Part shown: piece by piece, positions 55,401 through 62,778 of the stretch
How the letters are laid out: every line of letters begins with the position of its first letter
How positions within the stretch are numbered: position 1 is the stretch's first letter
DNA from: CAVRGQ01 sp963720785
GTDB lineage: Bacteria; Actinomycetota; Acidimicrobiia; IMCC26256; DASPTH01
DNA length: 64,000 bases
NCBI GenBank assembly: GCA_963720785.1
Contig: CAVRGQ010000004.1
Span: 992,001 to 1,056,000, forward strand
Reading direction: 5' to 3'
Notes under the pieces: model-generated
The model's input: the letters and a program-made list of their open reading frames with translations, nothing else
What the model was told of the DNA's origin: nothing
Databases searched by the model: none
Made by a program: the position numbers and the translations under genes

Positions 55401-56519
55401 GCATCGCGAAGGCGTCGCGATCACGCTGCAGCACGCGATGCTCGGCCGTCCCGACGACGTGAGCTCGGTCGCCGTCTCCACCGCCTATCGCCCGGCCGAC
55501 GAGCGGCTTCAGGTCGGGGGCGACTGGTACGACGTGATCGAGCTCGCGGATTCCCGGGTCGGGCTCGTGGTGGGCGACGTCGTCGGCCACCACCTCGAGG
55601 CCGCGGCCACGATGGGGCAGTTGCGCGCGGCGCTGCGTGCGCTGGCCGTCGTGCTCGAGGACCCCGCCGCGGTGGTGCGCGCACTCGAACGCCTCGTCGC
55701 CCACGACGACGCCGCCCGCTCCAGCACGTTGCTGTACGCCGTCCTCGATCCCGAGGCCCAGACCCTGCGCTACTGCGCCACCGGTCACCCGCCGCCGCTG
55801 CTGGTCCACGCCGACGGGCGGTCCGAGTTCCTACTCGGCGGGCGCGGCACTCCGCTCGGGAGCTTCCGGCCGCGGGACCCGCAGGCGGCCGTTGCGGACC
55901 TGCCACTCGGCGCGACGTTGATCTTCTACACCGACGGCCTCGTCGAGCGGCGCACCGAATCGCTCGACGTGGGCCTCGACCGGCTGGCCGCGCTCGCACC
56001 CACGATCGCGACGACGCCGGTCGACGACCTCGCCGATGCACTCCTTGACGCGATGCTCACCGGTGCGCGTGAGGACGACGTCGCGGTGCTCGTGGCGCGC
56101 GCAGCGCACCCGCCCGGCTCCACCGGCAGCTCCCGGCGTCGCCCGACGCGCTGGCCGGTCTCCGTCGCGATCTCCGCGCGTGGTTCGAACCGTCGGGCAT
56201 CCTGCAGTCGGAGGTCGACGAGATGCTCGTCGCGATCGGTGAGGCCGTGACGAACGCGATCGAGCACGCCTACACCGGTCGCGCGCCGGGACCCGTCGAC
56301 GTGGAGTTGCAGCGGTGCGACAGCGACGGCGGCACTGCGCGGATCAGCGTGATCGTCCGCGACCGCGGGGCCTGGCGGACGCCCACCGACCACATCACGC
56401 GCGGGAGGGGTCTGCACCTCATGCGCGCCTTCTGTCCCGAGCTCGACGTCGTGCGCGACGCTCGAGGTACGGAGGTGCGACTCGCGCGCGATTTCAAGGT
56501 GGAGCGCGGACAGATCTGA
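52474..56519 (+). CDS. MASE1 - four GAF - PP2C (SpoIIE) - HATPase stress sensor (one apparent frameshift)
   Basis: About 1348 residues after joining frames. Residues 1-300 form a MASE1-like membrane domain with about eight helices (PAFFPAAGVALAALVLLPRR). Four GAF-like domains follow (about 305-480, 485-635, 650-805, 812-965). A PP2C/SpoIIE phosphatase (977-1205) has TAYRPADERLQVGGDWYDVI, LVVGDVVGHHLEAAATMGQL, CATGHPPPLLV and YTDGLVERR. Near 56112-56123 one base is lost; the new frame continues HRQLPASPDALAGLRRDLRA into an HATPase_c domain (MLVAIGEAVTNAIEHAYTG, RGRGLHLMRAFCPELDVV). RsbU-like phosphatase and RsbW-like ATPase are thus joined in one membrane protein, which should dephosphorylate STAS antagonists upon stress. 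A TAGGCT box lies at 52437-52442. Confidence 0.87.
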
Positions 56520-56559
56520 AGCCCGGATCTGAAACCCCGGCGTGACGGACGTCTCGCGC

Positions 56560-56586
56560 GGTTTCGGACCGAAAGTATGCGGGTAG
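56560..56586 (+). promoter_or_regulatory. SigF/SigB-type promoter of the GPGG small membrane protein gene
   Basis: GGTTT (56560-56564), 16-bp spacer, GGGTAG (56581-56586), then 9 nt to the ATG at 56596. Confidence 0.62.
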
Positions 56587-56595
56587 CCGGGACGC

Positions 56596-56739
56596 ATGGA
56601 ATTCGTGCTCTGGCTCATCGCAGTGATCCTGGTCATCGCCGGGATCGTCACCATGCTCCGCGGCGCGGTGCTCTACGGCATCGTGCTGATCGTGATCGGG
56701 CTGCTCGTCGGCCCCGGTGGGGTGAGCGTCTTCACCTGA
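56596..56739 (+). CDS. GPGG-motif small membrane protein
   Basis: A 47-residue protein with two hydrophobic helices (EFVLWLIAVILVIAGIVTML and GAVLYGIVLIVIGLLV) ending in GPGGVSVFT. The GPGG end motif and size match a known family of tiny actinobacterial membrane proteins of unknown role. A SigF-type promoter 9 nt upstream of the ATG supports expression and start choice. It lies between the large sensor and the STAS gene. Confidence 0.75.
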   Translation: MEFVLWLIAVILVIAGIVTMLRGAVLYGIVLIVIGLLVGPGGVSVFT

Positions 56740-56789
56740 CCCGGCGAGCGGCGGAGGCGAGCCGTGCAGGGGCGGATCGTCGAGATGGC

Positions 56790-57098
56790 TCAGGGGCGGA
56801 TCGACAGCTCCTGGTCGACGCCGGTCACCTCGAGCACCTTGCGCACGTTGGCTCGGGGTGCCTCGAGCGCGATCACGCCGTCCGCGCCGATGCGAGTGCG
56901 CGCCGCGACGAGGGCCCCGATCCCCGAGGAGTCGAGGAAATCGAGGTGGCGGCAGTCGAGGACGACCTCGGTGGCGCCGCCGTCGATCAATTCCTCGAGC
57001 GCGTGGCGGAGCTCCGGTGCCGTCGCCATGTCGACGTCGCCGCGGAATTCCACGTGTGCGGTGGCGCCGCTGACCTCGCAGTCGAGCTCGAGACCCAC
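56790..57098 (-). CDS. STAS-domain anti-anti-sigma factor
   Basis: A 102-residue SpoIIAA/RsbV-like protein: LELDCEVSGATAHVEFRGDV, DMATAPELRHALEELIDGGA, EVVLDCRHLDFLDSSGIGAL (Ser of the DSSG motif is the expected phosphorylation site) and VLEVTGVDQEL at the end. Unphosphorylated STAS proteins bind RsbW-type anti-sigma factors and free the sigma. GGGAGGA precedes the GTG. It follows the minus-strand UsfX-like gene by 95 bp. Confidence 0.88.
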   Translation of the reverse strand: MGLELDCEVSGATAHVEFRGDVDMATAPELRHALEELIDGGATEVVLDCRHLDFLDSSGIGALVAARTRIGADGVIALEAPRANVRKVLEVTGVDQELSIRP

Positions 57099-57193
57099 TC
57101 AGATCCTCCCGCCCCGCCCGGGCACACCCTGTCCGGGAAACCCCGGTCCGCCGCACAGGATACGGCAAGCGTGACGAACGCGTGTTTCCCGAG

Positions 57194-57547
57194 TCATCCG
57201 ACGGGTGGACGCGACTCCTTCACGAAGGAGAAGCTGCCGACGGGTTCGCCGGTGAGATCGTAGGAATCGACCACGCCGCGGACGACCGTGCGAGTCAGCC
57301 CGTCGAGCTGCGGCTGCAGGGCGACGTCTCCCGCGCCCCTGACCTCGAGCCTGCCCTCCTGCGCGTCGAGCGTGAGGGTGATGCGGCCGCAGGCGCCGAG
57401 CGCCCCGCAGAGTTCGCTCACGGCTATGCGGACGTCGTCGATGTCGTCGACGTCGAACCCGGAACGGCTCGCGGCGTCGGCCGCGGCGAGGCGGGCGAGC
57501 CGCAGGTACTCGGCGTCGGCGGGGAACGAGATGGATACGGTGCTCAC
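57194..57547 (-). CDS. UsfX/RsbW-like anti-sigma protein
   Basis: A 117-residue protein of the SigF anti-sigma type: VSISFPADAEYLRLARLAAA, DAASRSGFDVDDIDDVRIAV, SELCGALGACGRITLTLDAQ and a C-terminal DSYDLTGEPVGSFSFVKE. It matches the build of mycobacterial UsfX/RsbW (DLRLAVDEVC). The Asn of the canonical N-box is absent (SELCGAL), so ATP-Mg binding is doubtful; it may bind sigma or STAS without kinase activity. The GTG at 57547 is 7 nt after a TATGCT box. Confidence 0.78.
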   Translation of the reverse strand: MSTVSISFPADAEYLRLARLAAADAASRSGFDVDDIDDVRIAVSELCGALGACGRITLTLDAQEGRLEVRGAGDVALQPQLDGLTRTVVRGVVDSYDLTGEPVGSFSFVKESRPPVG

Positions 57548-57554
57548 GGAGCGC

Positions 57555-57560
57555 AGCATA
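57555..57560 (-). promoter_or_regulatory. -10 box (TATGCT) of the minus-strand UsfX-like gene, leaderless type
   Basis: TATGCT ends 7 nt before the GTG at 57547. It lies back to back with the SigF-type promoter of the plus-strand operon (57576-57602). Confidence 0.5.
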
Positions 57561-57575
57561 GGCACCCGAATTCGA

Positions 57576-57602
57576 GGTTTGCCGCGGGGAAGGAGCGGGT
57601 AA
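57576..57602 (+). promoter_or_regulatory. SigF/SigB-type promoter of the UsfX-sigma-STAS operon
   Basis: GGTTT (57576-57580), 16-bp spacer, GGGTAA (57597-57602). The expected start is near 57610, giving a leader of about 57 nt to the GTG at 57667. This would place the second sigma factor under positive autoregulation, as known for Mtb SigF. Confidence 0.62.
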
Positions 57603-57666
57603 CCGAACCCGGTGAGGTGGTCGCCCGATGAACCCGGGATGGCGCCGTGACCTCGGAAGGTGTGAA

Positions 57667-58070
57667 GTGACAGCGATGATGCCCCCCGGCGCCGAGTCGG
57701 TGCAGATCACGTTCCCGCCATACTCCGAGTACCTGCGCACGGTGCGGCTCGTCGCGGCCGACGCCGCCGGGAGGGCCGGTCTCGACGTCGACGAGGTGGA
57801 GGACTTCCGCATCGCGGTCGACGAGCTGTGCCACCTGCTGATGAGCGGCACCGACCACTCGGTCACCGTGGCCTTCGGGGTGCACGGCGCGTGCGTGCTG
57901 GCGCGCGGCACCGCGCGTGGCGTGTTCGCACTCCGGGCTCGGTGAGCTCCCCCCGTTGCCCCTCGCGATCGTGCGATCGGTCGCGGACTACTTCGAGACC
58001 TCGGTGGAAGACGGCGCGGCTCACGTTCTCGGTGATGAAACGGCATTGGGCGCTCGCGGTGCAGCGATGA
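57667..58070 (+). CDS. UsfX/RsbW-like anti-sigma factor (two apparent frameshifts)
   Basis: About 133 residues after joining three frames: ESVQITFPPYSEYLRTVRLV, AADAAGRAGLDVDEVEDFRI and AVDELCHLLMSGTDHSVTVA in the first; from about 57933 GLGELPPLPLAIVRSVADYF in the second; from about 58014-58022 RLTFSVMKRHWALAVQR and a stop in the third. The stop overlaps the ATG of the second sigma factor (ATGA), the typical anti-sigma/sigma coupling. The GTG at 57667 has GGAAGG upstream; the ATG at 57628 is an alternative. The N-box Asn is missing (DELCHLL), as in UsfX. Its close relative lies divergently at 57194-57547. Confidence 0.78.
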
Positions 58071-58863
58071 CCTCACCTTCGGCGGGAGGACCTTCGGCGG
58101 GAGGAGCGCAGCCGGTCCGTGACGAGGTCGCGATGCACGCCCGCTTCGTCGAGTACCGGAACACGCGGTCGCGCCCTCTGCGCAACGAGATCATCGAGGA
58201 ACACCTGCCGCTCGCGCACTACGTCGCTCGTCGGTTCGCACGGCGAGGGGAACCGCTCGACGACCTGCGCCAGGTCGCCATCGTCGGCTTGCTCAAAGCG
58301 GTGGAGCGGTTCGATCCCGACCGCGGCGTCGTCGTTCTCGTCGTTCGCCACTCCGACGATCCTCGGTGAGCTGCGACGGCACTTCCGCGACAAGGGCTGG
58401 ACGGTGCGGGTGCCGCGCCGCATCCAGGAACTCGTGCTCGCGATCGACACCGCGGTGGCCGATCTCACCCAGGATCTGCAGCGGGTGCCCACGCCCGCGG
58501 AGATCGCGGCATCGGGTGGGTGCCGAGGAGGAGGCCGTGCTCGAGTGCGCCGAGTTCGGCACGTTGTACCGCCCGGCGTCCATCGACGTGCCGTTGCGTT
58601 CGGAACCGGGGTCACAGCCGGCTGCGGCCACCTTGGGCGTCGAGGACCGGGACCTGCTCGCCGTCGAGGACCGCGCTGCGGTCGGCGATCTGCTTGCGCT
58701 CCTGCCGGAGCGTGAGCGCGCCATCGTCTCGATGCGGTTCCTCGAAGGGCTCACCCAGTCGGAGATCGCCGAGCGGGTAGGGCTCAGCCAGATGCACGTG
58801 TCACGGTTGCTGAGCCGCAGCATCGAGCAACTCGGACGTCGCGCCTTCGCGCCCCGGACCTGA
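58067..58863 (+). CDS. RNA polymerase sigma factor, SigF/SigB family (two apparent frameshifts)
   Basis: About 264 residues after joining frames: HARFVEYRNTRSRPLRNEII, EEHLPLAHYVARRFARRGEP and LDDLRQVAIVGLLKAVERFD in the first; FSSFATPTILGELRRHFRDK and GWTVRVPRRIQELVLAIDTA after an extra base at about 58331; then, after another near 58517, EEEAVLECAEFGTLYRPASI, LPERERAIVSMRFLEGLTQS and EIAERVGLSQMHVSRLLSRS (region 4). It closely resembles the first sigma factor (VPRR, FRDKGW, SQMHVSR). It lies in an operon anti-sigma - sigma - STAS with 4-bp overlap upstream and an 11-bp gap downstream. Confidence 0.86.
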
Positions 58864-58874
58864 GAAGAGGACAC

Positions 58875-59219
58875 ATGGTGGACGACGACCGGGGCGGCGG
58901 GCCCGATCTGCGCGTGGACGTCAGTGGTCCGGCGGACGCGCCGCTCGTGGCCGTGACCGGTGAGCTCGACGTGGCGACGTCGCCGCGGCTGCGGCGACAT
59001 CTCGACGCCGCCGTCGACGCCGGCGCGCGCGACGTGAGCGTCGATCTCTCACGCGTGGGGTTCATGGACTCGTCGGGCCTGGGCGCCCTGATGGCGGTGC
59101 ACCACCGGTTGCAGGAGAGTGGTGGCGGGATCGCCATCGTCGGCGCCACGCCGCCGGTGCGCAAGATCCTCGAGATCACCGCGCTCGACGAGGTCTTCGT
59201 ACGCGCTCCCGAGAGCTGA
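58875..59219 (+). CDS. STAS-domain anti-anti-sigma factor
   Basis: A 114-residue SpoIIAA/RsbV-like protein: LRVDVSGPADAPLVAVTGEL, DVATSPRLRRHLDAAVDAGA, SVDLSRVGFMDSSGLGALMA (target Ser in DSSG) and RKILEITALDEVFV. GAAGAGG precedes the ATG. As last gene of the anti-sigma - sigma - STAS operon it should free the second sigma factor when dephosphorylated, presumably by the PP2C sensor. Confidence 0.9.
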   Translation: MVDDDRGGGPDLRVDVSGPADAPLVAVTGELDVATSPRLRRHLDAAVDAGARDVSVDLSRVGFMDSSGLGALMAVHHRLQESGGGIAIVGATPPVRKILEITALDEVFVRAPES

Positions 59220-59255
59220 CTTTCGCCCCTGAGCGAGCCCGGGAGCGGCACCGGT

Positions 59256-59459
59256 TCACGGCACGCGACCCTCGCCCTCCTGGTGGGCACCCCGCTCGGC
59301 CATCTCCCGCTCGTGCTCTGCGACCTCGGGGTCGAGCTCGAGGTCGTCGGCGATCGCCGCTTCCTCGGTCGTCGGCATGCGGTCGGCCCCGGCCTTCGTC
59401 TCGGCGTCTTCCCGCTCGGCTGCCCGGGTGTCCTCGTCGGGTCGGGTGCGCTCGTCCAT
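59256..59459 (-). CDS. Small acidic, probably disordered protein
   Basis: A 67-residue protein very rich in Glu, Asp, Ala and Arg: MDERTRPDEDTRAAEREDAE, TTEEAAIADDLELDPEVAEH and EREMAERGAHQEGEGRVP. A strong SD (GGAGGAGC) precedes the ATG. No membrane segment or known domain. A minus-strand GGGTAG at 59492-59497 could be a SigF -10, but its -35 (AGATT) is poor. Similar acidic proteins occur among stress-induced genes. Confidence 0.6.
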   Translation of the reverse strand: MDERTRPDEDTRAAEREDAETKAGADRMPTTEEAAIADDLELDPEVAEHEREMAERGAHQEGEGRVP

Positions 59460-59520
59460 GGTGCTCCTCCGGTCGATCGGTTCCGACCCATCTACCCGTT
59501 CGCCGCGCTCGCCAATCTCC

Positions 59521-59547
59521 CGTGTGGAAGAGGTGACGGATGGGTAC
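59521..59547 (+). promoter_or_regulatory. Possible SigF/SigB-type promoter of the 90-residue acidic protein gene
   Basis: CGTGT (59521-59525), 16-bp spacer, GGGTAC (59542-59547), 9 nt to the ATG at 59557. The -35 has two mismatches, but the -10 and the 9-nt spacing match the other promoters here. Confidence 0.45.
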
Positions 59548-59556
59548 GACCTCCGC

Positions 59557-59829
59557 ATGGAACGCGAAGACCCCCGAACCGACTCGGGAACTGCTGCCGA
59601 CGACGAGGCCCGCGAGGAGCAGCGAGACCGCGAGCGGGTCGAGACGCGAGCCGACGAGCTGACTCCCGAGGAGGAGCGGGCCGGCTCCGACGATCCGGTC
59701 GCCCAGGCGGCCGAGATCCTCGAGGAGTCCGACGAGCGCACCGACCACCGCCCGTCGCCCGGGAGCCAGCCGGTGGAGCACCGGCGCTCCGAGGACACCG
59801 TCGACCTCATCGAGGGCGACAGCACGTGA
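59557..59829 (+). CDS. Acidic, probably disordered stress-type protein
   Basis: A 90-residue hydrophilic protein: MEREDPRTDSGTAADDEARE, EQRDRERVETRADELTPEEE, VAQAAEILEESDERTDHRPS and RRSEDTVDLIEGDST. No hydrophobic core, so it is likely unfolded. EILEESDERT...R.SEDTVD resembles the motif seen in short actinobacterial proteins of unknown role. The ATG at 59557 is preferred because it lies 9 nt after GGGTAC. Its stop overlaps the next GTG by 4 bases. Confidence 0.62.
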   Translation: MEREDPRTDSGTAADDEAREEQRDRERVETRADELTPEEERAGSDDPVAQAAEILEESDERTDHRPSPGSQPVEHRRSEDTVDLIEGDST

Positions 59830-60212
59830 GCCCTCCAGAGGACGTGTCGATCGGCGAGCCCGGCCCCGAAGAACCCGGGGTCGCACGAGGCGCCCAGTCA
59901 CTGATCGAAGTGCTCGCCGACCTCGCGACCGAGGGGTACGACGGCGAGTTCCGCATCACGCGCGACGACCCAGCACGCCTCGAGTGCCTCCGAGGCGGGC
60001 ACACGTTCGCGCCCGGCGACGCGATCCTTGCGCGGATCCATCGGCTCGAGGGCGCTTCGGACCCGGACGAGATGCTTCTGGTCGCCGCACTGCAGTGCCC
60101 GGTGTGCGGCGCGCTCGGTGTGGCCACGATCGGCTACGGACCGGCCGCCGACGAGGGGAGCGCGTCAGTGCTCGAGCAGCTTCCCGATCCCGTCCCCGAC
60201 CAGGAGATCTGA
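59826..60212 (+). CDS. Unknown protein with Cys/His segment and CPVCG
   Basis: A 128-residue protein: QSLIEVLADLATEGYDGEFR, RLECLRGGHTFAPGDAILAR, HRLEGASDPDEMLLVAALQC, PVCGALGVATIGYGPAADEG. C..GH and CPVCG could form a zinc site. Similar sequences are found in many actinobacteria, often labelled as phosphoribosylpyrophosphate synthetase without support; the real role is unknown. It is translationally coupled (GTGA) to the acidic protein gene and so shares its SigF-type promoter. Confidence 0.72.
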   Translation: MSPPEDVSIGEPGPEEPGVARGAQSLIEVLADLATEGYDGEFRITRDDPARLECLRGGHTFAPGDAILARIHRLEGASDPDEMLLVAALQCPVCGALGVATIGYGPAADEGSASVLEQLPDPVPDQEI

Positions 60213-60236
60213 ACCGCCGAGTTCAGCTCGGTTCCC

Positions 60237-61528
60237 TCAGTCGACATCCCACGTCGCGGGCACGTGCGACGGCCCGCGCTCGTAGAGGCCGATGATCGAC
60301 GCGGGTTCGGCGTCGGCGTCGAGGCGCAGGTTCGGCAGGCGGTCGAGCAGCGCGTTGATCGCGGTCACCATCTCGGCGCGTGCGACGTGCATGCCCAGGC
60401 AGATGTGCGCGCCGTTGCCGAACGCGAACGACTGCTGCAGCTTGCGGTGGAGGTCGTACTCGTCGGGTCGCTCCCACCGCGAGGGATCACGGTTCGCCGC
60501 ACCCAACACGATGTGCACCACGGCGTCGGCGGGGATCTTCACCCCCGCGATCTCGGTGTCCTGCGCGACCCAGCGGCTGAACATCGGATCGGTGGGCTCC
60601 CACCGCAGCGACTCCTCGACCGCGCCCTTCACGAGCGACCGGTCGGCGCGCAGCGCGTCGAGCGCACCCGGAGTGGAGAGCAGCGCGAGCAGCGTCGTGC
60701 CCATCTGCTTCCAGGTGGTGCCCGAGCCCGCGGTCAGCAGCAGGAACGAGAAGGCGAGGATCTCGGTGTCGTTGAGCCGCACGGTCGTGGTGCCGCCGGT
60801 GCCGTCGTCGTCGGTGAGCTCGGCCTGGCACAGCACACTGATGAGGTCGTCCTGCGGCTCGATGCGACGGGCGGCGATGATCGGGTGCAGCAACTCCACG
60901 AGGTTGCGGCCGCCCATCCCCATGAGCGAGGACCGCACCTCCAGCGCCTGGTCGAGGCTGAGTCCGAAGCTGCTGGTGATCGTGGCGACCGGGATGAGCG
61001 CGGCGAACTCCACGTTGAGGTCGGCGTGGCCCTCGGGCACGAAGCCGTCGATCAGCGACTGCACCGTCTCCTCGATCCAGTGGTCGATCCACCAGGTGGC
61101 GCGTGCGGGCGTGAACGAGGGCTGCACCAGCGCGCGGTAGCGACGGTGCGGCGGGCCGTTCATCACGAGCATGCTCGCCTTGAGGATCGCGTCGCGCATG
61201 GAGGTGTGCTCGTCGACGGTGATGAGCTCGGCGCCGAGCGGCGCGGAGCGGAACACCTCTTCGTTGCGGTAGATCGCGTCACACTCGGCCCAGGAGAACG
61301 CCGAGAAGTGCACGCGGTCCGGACTCGGGCAGGCCGTGGAAGCCGAACTCCCGATCGATGCCGAGCAGCTCGTGCGGCGTGCCCGGGTGCACGGGGCCGC
61401 TCTCCCGCAGCGCGTGGAACGCCGGATACGGCGAGGGCGGGCAGATCGTCGGCGCCCTCGTTGCCCACCTGCTGTCGCAGGTCGAAGAGCTCGCGGATCC
61501 GCTCGCGGTCGATCTCGATCGAGGTCAT
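60237..61528 (-). CDS. Cytochrome P450 (at least two apparent frameshifts near the N-terminus)
   Basis: About 430 residues after joining frames. The intact part runs from 61313 down to 60237: SMLVMNGPPHRRYRALVQPS (C-helix), LLLTAGSGTTWKQMGTTLLA (I-helix), VEESLRWEPTDPMFSRWVAQ (ExxR) and FAFGNGAHICLGMHVARAEM (heme Cys). The N-terminus MTSIEIDRERIRELFDLRQQ starts at 61528; shifts near 61440 and 61325 join it through PYPAFHALRESGPVHPGTPH. The substrate is unknown; neighbouring CoA-transferase and amidohydrolase genes hint at catabolism of a sterol- or ring-type compound (inference). Confidence 0.82.
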
Positions 61529-61550
61529 GCTGCTTCCCTCCCGCGGGCCG

Positions 61551-62770
61551 TCACAGGACGGTGCCGCGTTCCTTCAAGGCGATGATGTCGTCCCACGTGC
61601 GACCCAGCGCGAGGAGGATCTCCTCGGTGTGCTCGCCGTGGTCGGGCGCGCGGGTCAACGACGGTGCGACGCTGTCGAACTGCGCGGGGCTGGCCACGAG
61701 CGGGTACGGGCTGACCGGCCCGTCGAGCTCGACCACGATGTCGTTGGCGGCGACCTGCGGGTCGCGGCCGGCTTCGGCCGCGCTCTGCGCCACCATCCAC
61801 GGCGTGCGCATGCCGGCGAGGCACTCGCGCCACTCGGCGAGGTCGCGCTCGGCGAACACCGCGTCGAGCGCGGCGACACACTCCGCGGCGTGCGTCGACC
61901 CGCGCCCGGCCGTCGGCGAAGCGGGGGTCGTCGAGCAGCTCGGGATGGCCGATCACGTCGCACGAAGTTCTCGAAATGCCCTCGGTCATGATCCCCGACA
62001 GGTAGATCTAGCCGGCCGTCGCGGGTGGTGTACGCAGCGACCATCGGGTTGGGCGACTCCGCGTGGCGGAACCGCGGAATGGTCTCGATGTCGTAGAGCT
62101 GCGCGGCCACCACCCCGGGCGAGATCGACCACATGCCCGACGACAGCAGCGACACGTCGACCACGCCGCCGCGGCCGGTGCGCTCCCGGCGCACGAGCGC
62201 GGCCGCGATGCCGCCGGCGAGGAACGCGCCCGACGTGAGGTCGCCGAACGCGGGGCCGACCAGCGGCACGAACTCGTCGGACACCTGGCTCGCCGCGTGG
62301 CCGATGCCGGTGCGGGCCCAGAAGTCGGTGATGTCGTAGCCGCCCTGCTCGCGCTCGGGGCCGCGGTCGCCGTGACCGGTCGCGCGCCCGTAGACGAGCC
62401 GCGGGTTGATCGCCTGGAGGTCGTCGACGTCGACGTGGAACCGGCGCCGCGCGTCGGGCAGCAGGTTGGTGACGAACACGTCGGCGTCGCGCACGAGGTC
62501 GTGCAGCACCGCCTGCCCGTCGGGCACCGACACGTCGAGCGCGAGGCAGCGCTTGCCGCGGTTGAGGATCTCCCACATGAACGCGACACCGACGTCCTTC
62601 TCGGGGAGGCGCGCCGACGGGGTTGCCCAGCATCGGGTCGGCGACGTCGGGCGGCACCACCTTCACCACGTCGGCGCCCCAGTCGGCGAGGACCGCGGTC
62701 GACGACGGCAGCGAACGCGTACATCGACAGTTCGACGACGCGGACGTCCCTCCAACAGGTCGTAGGGCAC
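61551..62770 (-). pseudogene. CaiB/BaiF family CoA-transferase, broken by at least seven frame changes
   Basis: Fragments in all three frames join to one class III CoA-transferase of about 405 residues: VRVVELSMYAFA, STAVLADWGADVVKVVPPDV, MWEILNRGKRCLALDVSVPD (typical NRGKR), LLPDARRRFHVDVDDLQAIN, PRLVYGRATGHGDRGPEREQ, GGYDITDFWARTGI, then GHPELLDDPRFADGRA and FAERDLAEWRECLAGMRTPW, ending WDDIIALKERGTVL. The shifts lie near 62750, 62712, 62615, 62008, 61978, 61958 and 61905. Either the sequence quality is poor here or the gene has decayed. It starts 8 bp after the amidohydrolase, so the two form an operon. Confidence 0.75.
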
Positions 62771-62778
62771 GCCGTCTC

